A stretch of 64,000 nt of DNA, from positions 7,133,001-7,197,000 of the forward strand of contig JAUCBN010000043.1 in NCBI GenBank assembly GCA_035048815.1. Direction: 5' to 3'. Below, piece by piece: positions 45,646-58,722 of this stretch. Positions within the stretch are counted from its first letter, which is position 1. Each line of letters begins with the position of its first letter. Under the pieces are notes generated by a model that made no database searches, was not told the DNA's origin, and saw only the letters and a program-made list of their open reading frames with translations. Made by a program: the position numbers and the translations under genes. This DNA is from Abelmoschus esculentus (Eukaryota > Streptophyta > Magnoliopsida > Malvales > Malvaceae).

Positions 45646-47847
45646 CTTGGCATTAAAGAAATCCTTTATTGGTCTTTACGTATTCTTAATTGGTTGTCCT
45701 CAATCTTCTCTTCATTTTGTTCTTCTTTTTCTCTTCTTCTTCTTTTTCGAACAAGGTATCTTCTTCTTCTTCTTCTTCTTCGAACAAGTTATCTATCATC
45801 GAATAAATTTAAGGACTTATGATCTTTCAAGATTTGTTTCTTGTATAATTAGTTGTAGATCAAGTTTCTGATCAATCTTCAGAATTCCTATTTAAAATGA
45901 GCAAAATGTAATGATGGAATAATATGGAATGCTCATGATGCATGAATATCTAACCTAAATGATTCATGAATGTTTTTCTTTTTTTTTTGGGGGGGGGGGG
46001 GGGAGGGTAGGCTCTCGCTTTCAGAATTAATCTCCTTGGGCTTTCATCCTTGTTGAAGTCTCATGCTTTTCCCTGTTTTTAAAAGAGATCATGGTCTTGA
46101 GCCGATTAGAACAAAATCTCTTACTTTTTGTAATTTAATTGCCTTCACCTAGTACAAGTTCAACAGTTACCAATCGGAGTCTTCAATTCATGAGTTAGGG
46201 TGGATATGTTCCCCAAAAGTTCCAAGGTTCAATCTTGGACAAAAGATCATCTTCATCTTTGCTGACTTTTTTCTTTCATTCCAACTTTTTGAGAAGAAAA
46301 AATGATTCTTATTGATGGTTCGAAATTTTCTATTCAATTATACCTCATTTTTTTAGCTTTGTCTCAACCATAATTCTTCAATAGATTTTCTATTTTGGGG
46401 CAAACACGTGCCCCCAACTTTCCAAGTTTGTTTTCTCAATTAATATTTGATTCATATTTTCAGAACCATACAAAACACTATGGTAGAAAACTAGCTAGCA
46501 TCTGAAACTTGACATTTACTATTCTTCTCCTCTAAAATAAATGTGGTTGTTCTCTTGTACTTGGTTCACTACAAAACCCCTAAACTATTGGTCTCTGAAT
46601 ACTCCTCTGTTTAGTTTGTGGTAGTAGCTTTCAATAACCAAGCTTAGGTCATTCGGGGTTCATCTTCGACATGTCCAATGGGGGTTATTTTTTTGGATTC
46701 TACTTGACTTCTTTCCTTAGGCCACTTGATTGACTATCTTTACGCCCGAATATAACTCTTGCCTCAAAGGCTTGATGTTCACTATGCTCAAACTGTAACC
46801 TCAATAAGCTCGAGTAATCTTTGCTTATTTATGTTGACCTGAATTCTCAAAATGTATCATCTTAGAATCAAAATGGTCTTTTCAAGAGACACCTAGTATC
46901 ATACATTGCCCCTTCTTCTCGGATCATATCAAAGATGATGATTTGCATCAATGCTCTTGCATTTTGTAAATCATTTTAGACAAAAATAGTTTATTTCAAA
47001 AACAATTTGATAATTGTAAATAAAACGATATTTAAACATGTTTTGGTAAACACAAAAATTAGAAAAGGAAAAGAGGTTCCTTGGATATCAAGTGCCTTGG
47101 ACTCAACCCTCGAAGTTCAGTTCTTAGCCTTTGAAAGTTGTGGCGATATTTGAAGTTTTTGGATTCCTTTCAAATTGCTTGGTTCATTCTCATGATTTTC
47201 ATATTTGCTCGATCCATTCAAAAACAACTCCTTCTAGTTCTCTATACTTTGCTCCTTTAATATATTCAAATTTTTTGTACATGTCTCGCTGTTGGAGTAC
47301 TTTCTTGAGAATTCTAAGTGTGGTTCATATTGCATCTAACTATGGGAGCATTTTCTTTTTTTTTTCTCCATCTCTTTTTTTTTCTTTGTTCTTTTTTCTC
47401 AATATTTTTCATTTTTCTTCTATTTCTTTATTTTTTTTCTTTTTATCTTTCCTTTTTCTTTTAGGGAAATCAACTCATCGCAGTCCTTTGTCTCGAAGGT
47501 CATGATGGAGCATACAACTGAACTCCGACTTACTCGGCATAGTCACAAGTTTGAAAATATTACCATCACTCATGAAGCAAAAGACTTGATAGGTGCATTG
47601 CTATTTTAATAGGCCTATTAATTCAGCGGAGTGCCCGAACCTTTCACACTCTTGTTCGAGTTGTACCTATTACCAAGTTTCGAATATTAGAGTGCTTTTT
47701 ATTTAATATATTTTTCTTTTTTTCTTTTTCTCTCCTTTTCTTTTTCTTTCCTTTTTCTTTTCTTTTTTCTTTCTTTCTTTTTCTCTAGATGCAATCCTTG
47801 TGCTCTTTCTCTTTTCTTTCCTTTTTCTTTTTCTTTCTTTTTCTTCT
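45646..47847. other. Gene-free internal region of D
   Basis: A CTT-rich stretch lies at 45715-45785. A T-run followed by 15 G lies at about 45979-46003. Long pyrimidine tracts (TTTTTCTTT type) occur at 47345-47465 and 47700-47845, the latter directly before the second LTR copy. The rest is ordinary AT-rich sequence in which I recognise no gene, PBS or element end. Confidence 0.6.
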
Positions 47848-48968
47848 GATTTTTGGTCAAGAATTGTTCTGAAATTCTAATAATTTTCTTTGATTTTCTG
47901 CATTTTGGTTGTATTTCGTACGAATTTGACATCTTTTCTTTGTTTTTTTGTGATCGTGACGGTCGGAGGAGAAAAGGAACCACAACTGATTTGTCTTTCG
48001 TCGGAGGAATACTGGTGATCTTCGAACAGTGGCGTAATCGGAGAAAGCGAAGGGTCTTCAAGGATTCGAAAAGTCAGCGCGTGGATTGCACGCACGTGTC
48101 GAGTAGACGGATAGTCGCGTGTGTAACGCATGGAGCTTTGGAATCTTCGGTTACTCTCGATCTTGACCGTTAGATCAAATCTTGATCTAACAGTCCTGTA
48201 GTAGCTGCACATAAAGAATAAGAAGAGTTAGGGTTAGCTGATACTTGGATTTGGTCTAGGGTTATGGGCTTAACCAGGTTAGGGCTTAGTTGGGCTGCTA
48301 TTATTAAATAAGTAGGCTTATAATAATTTATTGGATTTTAAATTACAATGGACTATTATTATTTTTTAATAGAAATGGGCTTGTTTATTTATTGTATTTT
48401 TTGGGTTTTATAAAGTTTAAATGGACTTCAAATTAAAAATAATTGGGCTATTTATTTAAATCTGATGAGTTTATTTAATATTTGTTTTATAATAATAATA
48501 ATAATAATTAAAAATAAAACAATAAATGGAAAAAGAAAATAAATATATAATAAGAGAAAAACTCATTAAAAAAATCACAAGTAAAAACGAAAGAAAATAA
48601 TATATATAATTTTTAAATTTTTCTTAACATTGAATGAAAATAAAATATATCAATAAATTAGTATACTTATATTTTTTTAATAAATGTAATAATATTTTGG
48701 AATTTTAAATTTTAATAATAAGTGATAAAAAAAAGAACACAAATTAATTAATTAGAAAAAAATAACATATTTACACATAATATTTTTTGGTGGAATTTTT
48801 TGTTTAACAATAATATATAATTTTTGAATTTTTAACACATAAAGCAAAACCCATTATTATATTTTTTTGTCTTTTAATTAATTTTTTATTATAAATGTTA
48901 ACTAGAGCCCATTATTTAAGATAAAATAAAAATAAACAGGTTTACTCCGGATAAAATTAGTGATTACA
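47848..48968 (+). repeat. Second copy of the D repeat (truncated 3' LTR)
   Basis: This is a direct repeat of 43758-44878 with clearly visible substitutions and small indels throughout. It starts at TGATTTTTGGTC directly after a pyrimidine tract and ends GATTACA. Confidence 0.7.
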
Positions 48969-48973
48969 GGGTT

Positions 48974-49277
48974 GTAGGTTGAGGTTCGAGACATTGGCAA
49001 CACATGGTGCACTTATGTCTGCCCAACTAAATCCAAGGGTGATTTTGGGCTCAAGAAGACCACAAACGTTGGCCCGATCCAAGGAGTGTTCTAGTAGCCT
49101 TATCCATTCAAGCTATTTGAACACATTGTGTGAACATAGATGATACTTGCCATAGTTAGTTGGGAATATTCCCAGAATTATGCTTTGTAAATGGATAGGG
49201 TTGTATCATAGCCGTCGATGTAAATATGTATAGACCGTAAGATCAAAGGGAGTTCAAGTATAAATAGTGGCCTTTTG
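48974..49277 (+). other. E fragment with TATA box between D and the family A solo LTR
   Basis: This continues E after D. A TATAAATA box lies at 49261-49268, and ccttt (49273-49277) is the left TSD of the next insertion. No gene is seen. Confidence 0.45.
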
Positions 49278-50957
49278 GTGTCGCCTGTGTATTGCTATAA
49301 ATTAGGCGAACACATATGTGCAAGTATACACAGTCGTACAAGTAATAAAGGGTGAGTGAGTATCATTCCCACGAGGATTGGGGTAAAGTGCAAGTCATAT
49401 TTGTCAAGGCAAAAAGGTGTCACTAACTAAAAAGGAAAAACAAAAATAAAGATATAGACAAGTGAAAATGGATATGTACGGTGAAGGTGTGATGGTGAAA
49501 TGCTATGGCAATTTTAGAATGCAAGCAACCAAAATATGCCAGGGCAAAATGGAATGGATGGTGATGGCACGATAGATGTATGAATGTGGTATGTGAAGAG
49601 TGTGGTAATGTGATTGCAAGTAAACAGAGAAAACAGAGGAAACAGAGGAACACTTTGTAAATGCCAAGGCAAAAGCGAGATAAGAGAACACAGGTGAGCA
49701 ATATGTCGTAATGATCCTCAACTGATGAGCCTTGCTGGGAATGATTGATGGGGGTTCTTATGGACTTCTTAACCTCACTCCTACGAACATATAGCAACTA
49801 TGGTGTGTATTTACTCGACAAAGGTTTCTAAATTGTTCCCGCTCTCTCGAGTCATAGGAACCTGACAAACTAAAATGCCATGACATTTTGCCTGTCACGC
49901 GAATGGCACTAGTCTATCGATGAAGCACACTCCTTTTGTCATTGAAATCCTCACCTACGCCTCTTTCAACTGCTCTAGGATTAGATTAGGCTCTATTTGC
50001 AGTCTAGAACCCATTGCTCACGTAGATCCTCACTTAGCTCCTCTCGGATGATCTAAGGATCTATAGCTACGCCTCTCTCGAGTGCTCTAGCATGCACCTA
50101 AACACGGGACACTCTCGTGCATCTTACAATGCTTAAATGATTAAAAACAGTGAGCAAAGCAAATAAACAAACACATAGTAGACTAGAATATTCATAAAGA
50201 GATAAAGATAATCATCCACAAAAGCATCCACCAAATAAAGCTAACACATGGTGGGTGAAAGAGTTTAAGAACAAATATTAACCACTAATATCATCCTTAA
50301 ATCATTCACATAAACCTCTCAAAGATATAAAATAAAGCAAAGGAAGAGGATAGAAGACACCCTCGGTCCGCGCCACCGCCGGCTCTTCGACCACCAAGGG
50401 ACACCTTAGCGTGCTAGCCCCTCTCAGGTGCCTAGCACGCCACTCCCTTCAAGCTCTATCAACGGAGGTCCCTTCGGACGAAGGTTGGGGAAGAAAGGTG
50501 GAAGCTTTCCTCTGTCGCTTTTTGCTCCTCTTATGCCTCAAAATCTGCTCCAAAGGTCCTTCTTTTCCAAGGAGAAAGGTTGCTCTTTTATAAGATCACC
50601 ATGCCTTAAGAAATAGGGGGTGAAAACCCTAGGGTTTAGTGAAAATTCCATTTCTGCCCCCATTCACGTGATGACATTTCTACAGAGATGGTAGTGGTGA
50701 CAATGGTCCCCTACTGTGTTAGATGTGGCCAACCTATATTGGCACCAGCTGGCACTCCTCCCAAAATATCTTTTTGTCTTGAAGTGTAGCACAGGAGGTC
50801 TCTAGAATGTCCATGGCATTTTCCCATTGTTATCCTTCTGCGAATATTTGACATGGCGGCAGTGGTCCCCTATTGAGGTGGTTGTGGTCCCCTGCAGTGG
50901 TAGCTGTGACCAGCCTGTATTGGCAGTGGCCAGGCTGTAATGGCTCTAGCTGGCACT

Positions 50958-52294
50958 TGTCGCGTGTTAAAAGTGCGCAATTAGTGTAAGTGAACACATC
51001 GCAAGTAATAAAGTGATAAGTATTATCGTGTATCGTCTCCACAGGGATTGGTATACTTAATATGCCTTCTTCGTCTTCTTCTTCTGTAAAAAGAAATAAA
51101 ATAAAAACACGGGTAATTGTGGTTTTGATGGAACTAAATAAATTAAAATAAAACAAACTAAGAATAAAGATGAAGTCTGATTAATAGAGAGAGGTCAGGA
51201 TCCAGTTGCATTGTATTGTGAATTTGATTGACTTGTCTCTGTCCAATGCAATCGTATATCACTGCCTCGGCAGCACTGCAGTTTACTGCCTGGGCAGTGA
51301 CAATACTGTCTGCCGCGGCAATCCCTTGCTCGTGGGCAGACTTTACCAAAGTTCGGCAAAGTGTCCTTGGATGACTCCGCTTATCCCTAAGTCGAAGTAC
51401 TATTGATGACTAGTCCTTGATGATACCTCCCGGCGTGAATCAATTATACTCACCAACCAATCTCACACTTCTTTTAGCCGCTGAAACTCTTAACCTATCC
51501 CTAGGCCGAGTTAGTATTTCGCGATTGAAACACCATACTTATCCCTTTCGTGAATCTAACTCTCCCGAGTCTAGATAAATGGATTACTCACAAACTTCTC
51601 TCCCGAGCTTGAATGCAAGAACAAAAAATGGCAAAGGATAAGCAAACCTTGATAGTTTTATTGCATTGAAACAAAGACAAAGTACAATCTCCTCTCACAA
51701 ATACTTAACAACCTTCACCTAAACCCTAAGAAAGCTTAGAACATAATTTGAGAGAAAGAAAACAATGAGTCTTAGGGTAAACTCTCTATGAATCGGCTCT
51801 CCTAGTACATTGGACGGCTAGGTCTTATATAGGCTTAGCCTAGGGCAAACCTTTCCTAAGTAGAATATAACTTGGAGTAGGGAACAAGTCATGTACATAA
51901 ATAAAATATTTCCAAGTTTAATTCAACTAAGAGGCTCTCCCACGTGGCCTTGTCTTAGGCTTTTCCTCATGCTAACCAGCTCCGATCCATGTGCTTCATG
52001 TCCAGAAACGTCCCTTGGGTTTTTCTCTTCCGATCGCCTACAATATTGCTTCTTGGCTTTCAATTGCTGCCTCGGCATCAGGTCCTGCCTCGGCCATGTT
52101 GCTGTCGCGGCTCTTGTTTCTCCTGCACAGATATAAAAATGCAGTAAAACTTGCCTTTTCTATAAATATTATCTTTATAAGCATAACTTCTAAATATATC
52201 ACATTAAGTACATGCATTGGTCCGAGTGGGTGTAAATTCAGTGATTAATGCCCATAAAAGGTGTAAAAAGTGATAGTGAGTTGAGCACTTATAA
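50958..52294 (-). mobile_element. Solo B-family LTR (TSD gcact)
   Basis: This 1337-bp LTR runs from TGTCGCGTG (50958) to CTTATAA (52294), with the terminal CA mutated to AA. It is flanked by gcact at 50953-50957 and 52295-52299. A minus-strand TATA box lies near 51824-51832. It is inserted in the family A solo LTR. Confidence 0.9.
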
Positions 52295-52549
52295 GCACTC
52301 TTCTCAAAATATCTTCTTGTCGTTTAGTGTAGCACATGAGGTCTCCATATTTGCATTAACATTTTTCCTTTGATGTCTTTCTGCAAATGCCATGACAAAT
52401 CTCTCTTTCTCCCGACTTTGCTTTACATGCACAACAACAGCCAAAAGCACGACCTTCCCCTTAAAATAGCACCTATTGCCACACCACAAATTCCAAGACA
52501 TAAACAACCACCAAATGCAATGTTATGATCCTAAATGCATCTAAATGAC

Positions 52550-53940
52550 TGATGGAGGCTAGGAAGTCCTGCTTTTATGATGAAGCATTCTTCCTTCCAC
52601 CTTTTTCAGATTGTAGTATTTAAGATGTCGAACCCACGAGGATTGGCTTTACTTACGCAATTTATTCTTCCTGCACAATGGAAAAGTAAAGACACGGATA
52701 ATTGAGTTGGATTATAACTAAAGAAACTAATTAAAGCAATCAAGATAAATGATCAAGAAATCAAGGATGGAAAAGTGGGGCAGGTTAGAGTGCTTCGTAG
52801 TGTGGGACCAATTGACTTGTTTCTGTCTCATGAAATTATACAACACTGCCCTGGCAGAACTGCAGTTTTACTGCCTCGACAATGAAGGATTACGTCTGTC
52901 GCGGCAATCCCTTGCTCTTGGGTAAACTTCTTCAAGGTTCGGCAAAGTTTCCTCTGATGACTCCACTTATCCCTAAGTCGAAGTACTATTGACGATTAGT
53001 CCTTGATGATACCTGCCAGCATGAATCAACTATAACCACCAACCAATCTCACACTTCTTTTAGCCGTTGAAACTCTAACCTATCCCTAGGCCGAGTTAGT
53101 ATTTTCCAGCTAGAAAAATATCGTACTTATCCCTTTCGTGAATCTAACTCTCCCGATATTAGATAAATAAATCTCTCACAAACTTCTCTCGCAAGCTTGA
53201 ATGCAAGAACAATGAATAGCAAAGAATAAGCAAACCTCGATATTTTATTGCATAAAACAAGAAGGCAAAGTACAATTTTCTTTCACAACTACTCCACAAA
53301 CTAACCTAAACCCCAAGGGGACGATGGAGGAGTTTAGGGTTTTCTATGAACACTTGATTTCGAGATGCCTCCTCTCTACATAGGCTATGGTTTATATAGG
53401 CTTGGCCTAGGGCAAACCTTTCCAAAGTAGGAATACAACTTGGAGTAAAACACAAGTTAAGTACATAAATAAAAGATATTTATTTTATTTCCTAGTTTAT
53501 TTCTATAAGGATTCTTTTCCCACGTGGCCTTTGACCTTGACTTTTCGTGTGTTTCCCAACTCTGATTTCTATGCCTTTTGTCTTAAAACGTTCACCTTAT
53601 TTTTCTCTTCAGATCGCCTATCATATCGACATTTGATCTTCAAGTGCTGTCGCGGCCTTCAAGTGCTGCTGAGGCGGGTACTAATCTGCATTCCAGTTTC
53701 GGCTTCCAGTACCCATCTTCTTGTTTGGCAATTCCTATGATGCAGTTTCCTGTCTAAGAAAGAAAACCATCAAATGCATCTGTTTTATGCCAAATAATAG
53801 ATAAATTCATGAATTGAGTATTGGGATGCTGAAATATGGAAATAAGCAGAATTATCCAATATTGTCATTAAATTTGTCCTTTATTAGCAATAATCGAGTG
53901 GGAAATTGGTTTAAAGAATAGGACTTTTAGGCACTCGTCA
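52550..53940 (-). mobile_element. Solo C-family LTR (TSD atgac)
   Basis: This 1391-bp LTR runs from TGATGGAGG (52550) to GGCACTCGTCA (53940), reverse complement of the C1/C2 LTR. It is flanked by atgac at 52545-52549 and 53941-53945. It is also inserted in the family A solo LTR. Confidence 0.92.
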
Positions 53941-54025
53941 ATGACCCTAAATGAACTTAAAGACAATAGATAAATTAAGTAAAAAGGCTTGAAATATATA
54001 GCCTTTTTGCGGAGTTATCACCTTT

Positions 54026-55850
54026 CTACCTCATTTGATGTATCTAAGTATTCCAAGTTTCCCAAGAATAAAGGAATTTACTCTAAATATCCTCTTAGTG
54101 TTCTTATTCGTTCTTTCTTTGTTCTTGAGCGTTCTTCCTCACTCATCTCGTTTGATCCGTTTCCGTTTAGAACGCATCACATTTTTCGATGCTTGGGAAG
54201 TTTTATCTTTTAATAGTGTTGAGAAGGCTTACTTAGGTGTTTGCCTTGAGTTACATCGCCTAAGGCCGCACAGTGGGTTGGTTTCATAGTCTAGCCACGT
54301 GACACTATGTAGACGCAGGCCTCATTCGAAATGCTTGATATGACATTTCGAGCATGGGATTTGGATGATCTCGATATTGTATGGACGCGAGCCTTAATCC
54401 CTGAGTGTAGCATCTCTATGCTGTGTGGACGTGAGCCTCACTCGTAGTGTAGGATCCTAATGTTGTGCTGATACGGGTCTCACTAACTTGTGCTTGATTT
54501 TGCTATGAATATGTTGTGTGCGATAGTATATATAACCCCCTCGACCCAATCTAGACACCACCCAACTCGAACGAGCTACACGGAGAAAATTGAGGCTAAT
54601 CTAGAGACTTGCCCCGATAAAAAAACCCTAAAAATTAAATGTTTATTTTTTTCTTTTATCTTACCTAGATGCTTTATTTTGATCCTACATGTTCATGCAT
54701 AGATTGTATTCAATTACAGCGGAAACAAATAAGGAACAAGTCCTAAAACCTACAGACAAGCTTCAGGGACCAAAATTATAATTTTCCAAAATGTTCAAGA
54801 ACTAATTATCAAACAAATATTATCAATCTTTAATTAAGTTCATTGCATGCTTGCATATCAAATTTCATTCCTAAATACACTTTATCCACATATCATATAC
54901 AACTTTCTAGATACATTAAAACCTAGATAGCACCAATATATTCAAACTCCTAAGAGCATGCTTTAACTTCAACAATCTCGTATACACATATAAGAAAAAC
55001 AAAAATATACTCAACATGATTTCTATATGCATTCCAACCTAAATGACAACATCATAGATTCAACTTAAATTAGTTATGTTTCATTATCAACAATACTCAA
55101 AATCAAACATATGGATAACAAGAATCAAATTTCAAAATAACTTTATTATAACTAAAGGAATAGCAATACGCAATTCAAATCCAAGTTACAAGCTAACATC
55201 AACTTTAATATAACTTTATTAAAAAGATTGCAAGGTAAATGAGAGGGTAAGCATAAGCTTAGTGAGTGAATAAAAAGATTTTAAAAACACATTGCAATGC
55301 AGCCCATAATATACCAAAACCAATTTTAAAACAAAGTCAAGCTCTAAGTAGAAACATTGTCATGGACGTCAATGTCACTATATGAAAAACAAAAAGTGTA
55401 CCATGGCTCTAGAGCCACAAAACCTTTTCATTTAACTTTTGAAAACACATGCTTAATAAGCATAACAAAAAACTTACATGCCTACGGCAAAGCTTCATTG
55501 AAAACATCATTCAATTAACAAATTATATTTCTTATAAATATTGTATTGGTATTAGTGAACCGTTTAGATTACCACTAAACGTTAGGATAAACGGAAAACT
55601 CGCATGTGTCTTATACGCCAACATGCCTGTGATTGAATAACACAATCCACGGCGACCCATATCGGTCCACCTTAGTGTTCGAGATAGTTTGCCATACCCG
55701 AATGTGACAAGGTAATCGTTATATCACACAGCATTAGGCATCAACTCTAATGCATCACCAAGGAATTTACACACGTACAAATTTTATAATTATAGGGCAC
55801 TCACATCCTATTGATCGATCAACTTATCCACGTTTCATCATCTTTAATAC
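54026..55850. other. E tail and unassigned AT-rich repeat remains
   Basis: 54026-54700 continues E downstream of its TATA box, with a GTGGACGNGAGCCTCA-like motif repeated near 54310-54480. 54700-55850 is AT-rich with words typical of gypsy LTR remains, but no TSD, PBS or coding motif that I can identify. Confidence 0.4.
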
Positions 55851-57515
55851 CAACAATAAAAACAAAACCAATGCTCAAGTTTCGAGTTAAAAATAATGAA
55901 ATGAAATCATTTATCCCACCAATACATGCATTAAATGCATAAACCGGTAAAAACTACTTTTATCATGTTTTCAAAACAAAACTGTGGGAGCATCATTTAC
56001 ATATAAAAGCTTTTGTAAAAATAGTCTCATGAGCATTAAAACATGCATAATCACATATGCACAACACAATAAGAGCACGACAAATAACATTGTAAAAACA
56101 AGGCATAATATGAGAACCTTTAAGAAATCAATACTTAAAACTTACTTCCGAGTATAGGGAGTTTTTTTAAAACCTTACCTAAACCCCCAAACCTTTGAAA
56201 AATATTTAAAAGAATGTCAAATTGGCAGTCCTCATAATCCACTCACCGATTTAATGAAACTTGCTTGACAAGTCACCCAAAAACGTGATACTACTTTCCG
56301 ATCTCCCTCAAACTTGTTCCTCTACCTCTTGACTTAATTCAAACATCAAAATCAGAGGGTTTAGTGCATTATAACACACACAAATATACCTCAAGTGGGA
56401 CCAATACATGGCAGTCCTAAAAACACCATAAAACCTAACTGAAACTCACAGATAACCTCTCCAAACACCCCCTAAACTTTATGTTCGGGATTAAATACTT
56501 AAAATCCATCTTAATTACATCTAAAAAATTCAATATTCATGTATTTAGGAATCAAAAACAGCCATGGAAAGTCATTGAACGAAAATCAAGAAAACAATGG
56601 AATTTTTATCAAGAAAACTGATTTTATTAATTCAAGACTTTAAAGATTGTTTCAACCATCCAAGAACTAGGGAATTTCATTAAAGAACTTTAGGTTTCAG
56701 AGTTTTGAATGAATGTCACCTCCAAAATTAATCCAACCTCCTTCCAAGGTTTAAAAATAAGAAAACCTGTAGATAAACGAAGAGATCTTGATGAAGAAAA
56801 ATATAAAGAATTAAATAAACGAATTTTTATTGAAAATATTGGTGTTTAACTATTAAAAGATTATGAAGAATATGTCTTGAGAAGGAAGAAACCGAAATCA
56901 TGGAGAAGGGCTTAAAGCTTGATGCAAAAATAGAGTTTTTCAAGTAAAATCGAAGAAAAACGAAGAGAATTTGAAGAAGAAAAATATAGGAAAATAAACT
57001 AATGAAATTTTATTAAAAAGAATGGATATTTAAATTGAAAATGTGATGAAGAGGCTGCCTTGGAGAAGAAGAAACTGAAATTTAAGAGGGGTTATTTTTA
57101 AAAAGTGAATTTTTGGGTTTTGGATCAAAATTAGGGAATTTTGATTACTTAGGTTAAAACAAGTGATTAAAGGTTTTTTATATAGTCTCTTGGAAGGATG
57201 AGATCAACTAGGATTAGGATTGGATCAATGCCCCTTAAAGATTCAAAGTTTTGGCTTAATTTATAAAATTGTCCTCAAGTTTTCAATTTTTTACAAAATA
57301 GTCACTAATTTTAAAATCTTGGGGATTCAAGGGTTAATTTTCAAAATTGAGTTTACCTAATTTAAATATAATTCAATTAATAATATTAGAATATTTTTAC
57401 ACATTTTAATTTTATCAAAAACTAATTTTTTAGAATTTAATCCCGACCTAGGCTAAACCGACAAAATCGGTCCACTAGACCTCTAAACTTCTAGGCCCAA
57501 TTTTGGGGAATTACA
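55851..57515 (-). repeat. 3' LTR of F
   Basis: It starts TGTAATTCCCC on the minus strand at 57515, preceded by a GAGGAAGAAATTTCTTGGGG tract (57541 downward). The left boundary is taken from the end of homology with 58723-59346 and is approximate. Confidence 0.55.
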
Positions 57516-58704
57516 ACTCTGCCCCAAGAAATTTCTTCCTCAAAATTTTCACCATGGAAATAGGAAAGAAAACTTCTCCATCACAACTTCCTTTCACTCC
57601 CACGTGACTTTCCCAACACCATGATACCTCTAAAATACTCTAACCCACATGACGATCTTATTATAAGCTTCTTTACTACTAAAAGACAAGATATCAACAT
57701 ATATCTCACAAAGACAAGATTCAGTCTCATCCTTACACCACCCGTCATCACAACTTAAAACCCATCAACATAACCTCGACTGTGCCCCGCACAAGCAGCT
57801 CCACCAAACAACCAATGGTAACTTACCTCAGAACATCTTAACTATGAAAAGTCTCACCTACAACTCTATCACTGGACCAACACTCTTCGATAAACTTAAT
57901 CGAGTCAACACTGCTCTTGACTTCACAACATTCTTAACTTATTCCACTAAATCGATACCTATCAAGACTAAACTTTTAAGCAACCCAAGAGTACACAATT
58001 ACACCATAACCCGAACGTTTCCAACACGTTTGATTCACCTTTCACACAAAACACTTTTAACTCTCAAGGGTATTCTCAATGATGTAGTCACCTACTAACC
58101 ACCAGCACAATAGACTCTAAGACTAAACTGATTCAAAACCACTTTTCACTAAAATACGATCGAGGACCCAATCGAGTCAAGATCAGATACCACAACACCA
58201 CAACACAAAACTTTCTACACTTTTTGATCTCCACAACTCTTTTATTATAAATTTTTAGCTTTCTTTTCTATCCTATATCAAGCATAATAAAATTTAAAAA
58301 CAATTTTAACATGCAAAAACATTTTGCAAAACATGTGAGCCAGCGCGAAGCAAGTTCCAAGTAGCTTAGGTACAATATAAAAAAATTTCTCGTAGTAGTT
58401 AGAGCAATAAGTACCCCAAAATAAACCCCCAACAATATATACTCAATTATCACATAGCACAATCAAAATTTAATCATACTTGCAAACAATAATTAATATA
58501 GCAACATCTAAGCGCATCAAAATTTTAAGCCTTCTTGCAAACATTGTGTCTGTAAAGCAAGGCCCTAACTTACTATGTCTCAACACAAATCAATCACATA
58601 TAGCAAACTCCAAACCACGATGTTTAAGCAAAATTTTAGGGATAAGTTCACACTAAAACATAACAACATATCAATCAAAAGAAACATCCCAAAAGGTTTC
58701 CTAA

Positions 58705-58722
58705 ACCTAAGCTATGATACCA
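58705..58722 (-). other. Primer binding site of F (tRNA-iMet-like)
   Basis: On the minus strand it reads TGGTATCATAGCTTAGG. The first eight bases match the plant initiator methionine tRNA site TGGTATCAGAGC, with one mismatch in the next four. Confidence 0.65.

Larger units (their letters stand above)
29505..48968 (+). mobile_element. D: large non-coding LTR element (LARD-like) hosting B3
   Basis: The start TGTAGTGACCC is at 29505, with GAGTCGCCACCGG near 29930. After removal of B3 the first LTR would be 29505-31457 plus 43109-44878. Its 3' part (43758-44878) recurs at 47848-48968 and ends GATTACA; the second copy lacks the 5' part. Flanks are gggcc (29500-29504) and gggtt (48969-48973), a possible TSD altered by two C-to-T changes. 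The internal 3 kb holds a minisatellite and no recognisable gene. Boundaries are inferred. Confidence 0.5.
49278..54020 (-). mobile_element. Solo LTR of family A, itself cut by two solo LTRs (TSD ccttt)
   Basis: The ends TGGTGTCGCC (49278) and GCGGAGTTATCA (to 54020) are the reverse complement of the family A LTR ends, and ccttt flanks both (49273-49277, 54021-54025). Without the two nested solo LTRs it is about 2.0 kb, slightly longer than the 1850 bp of element A. The difference comes in part from an internal duplication near 50745-50957. It is clearly more diverged than the LTRs of element A. It keeps the family's TGCCnnGGCA-type motifs (e.g. near 49663 and 49874). Confidence 0.88.
26641..54700 (+). 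mobile_element. E: probable gypsy LTR dispersed by three insertions
   Basis: The start TGTAATAACCCAAATTTTGG (26641) is typical of chromovirus LTRs. Removing the TSD-bounded insertions at 27000-28450, 29505-48968 and 49278-54020 leaves 26641-26999, 28456-29504, 48974-49277 and 54026 onward. The last join restores a TATAAATA box (49261-49268) followed by a continuous leader at 54026. The right end of E near 54700 and its TSD could not be fixed, and no coding sequence of E was recognised. The pieces may be one solo LTR of about 2.3 kb. Confidence 0.4.

Noticed and set aside
45979..46003. T-run and 15-G run as a regulatory G-quadruplex
   Set aside because: A single homopolymer without spaced G-tracts; more likely a slippage tract or assembly-sensitive homopolymer.
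57844..58098. 84-codon frame in element F
   Set aside because: No similarity to gag/pol or other proteins that I recognise; AT-rich chance frame in a decayed internal region.
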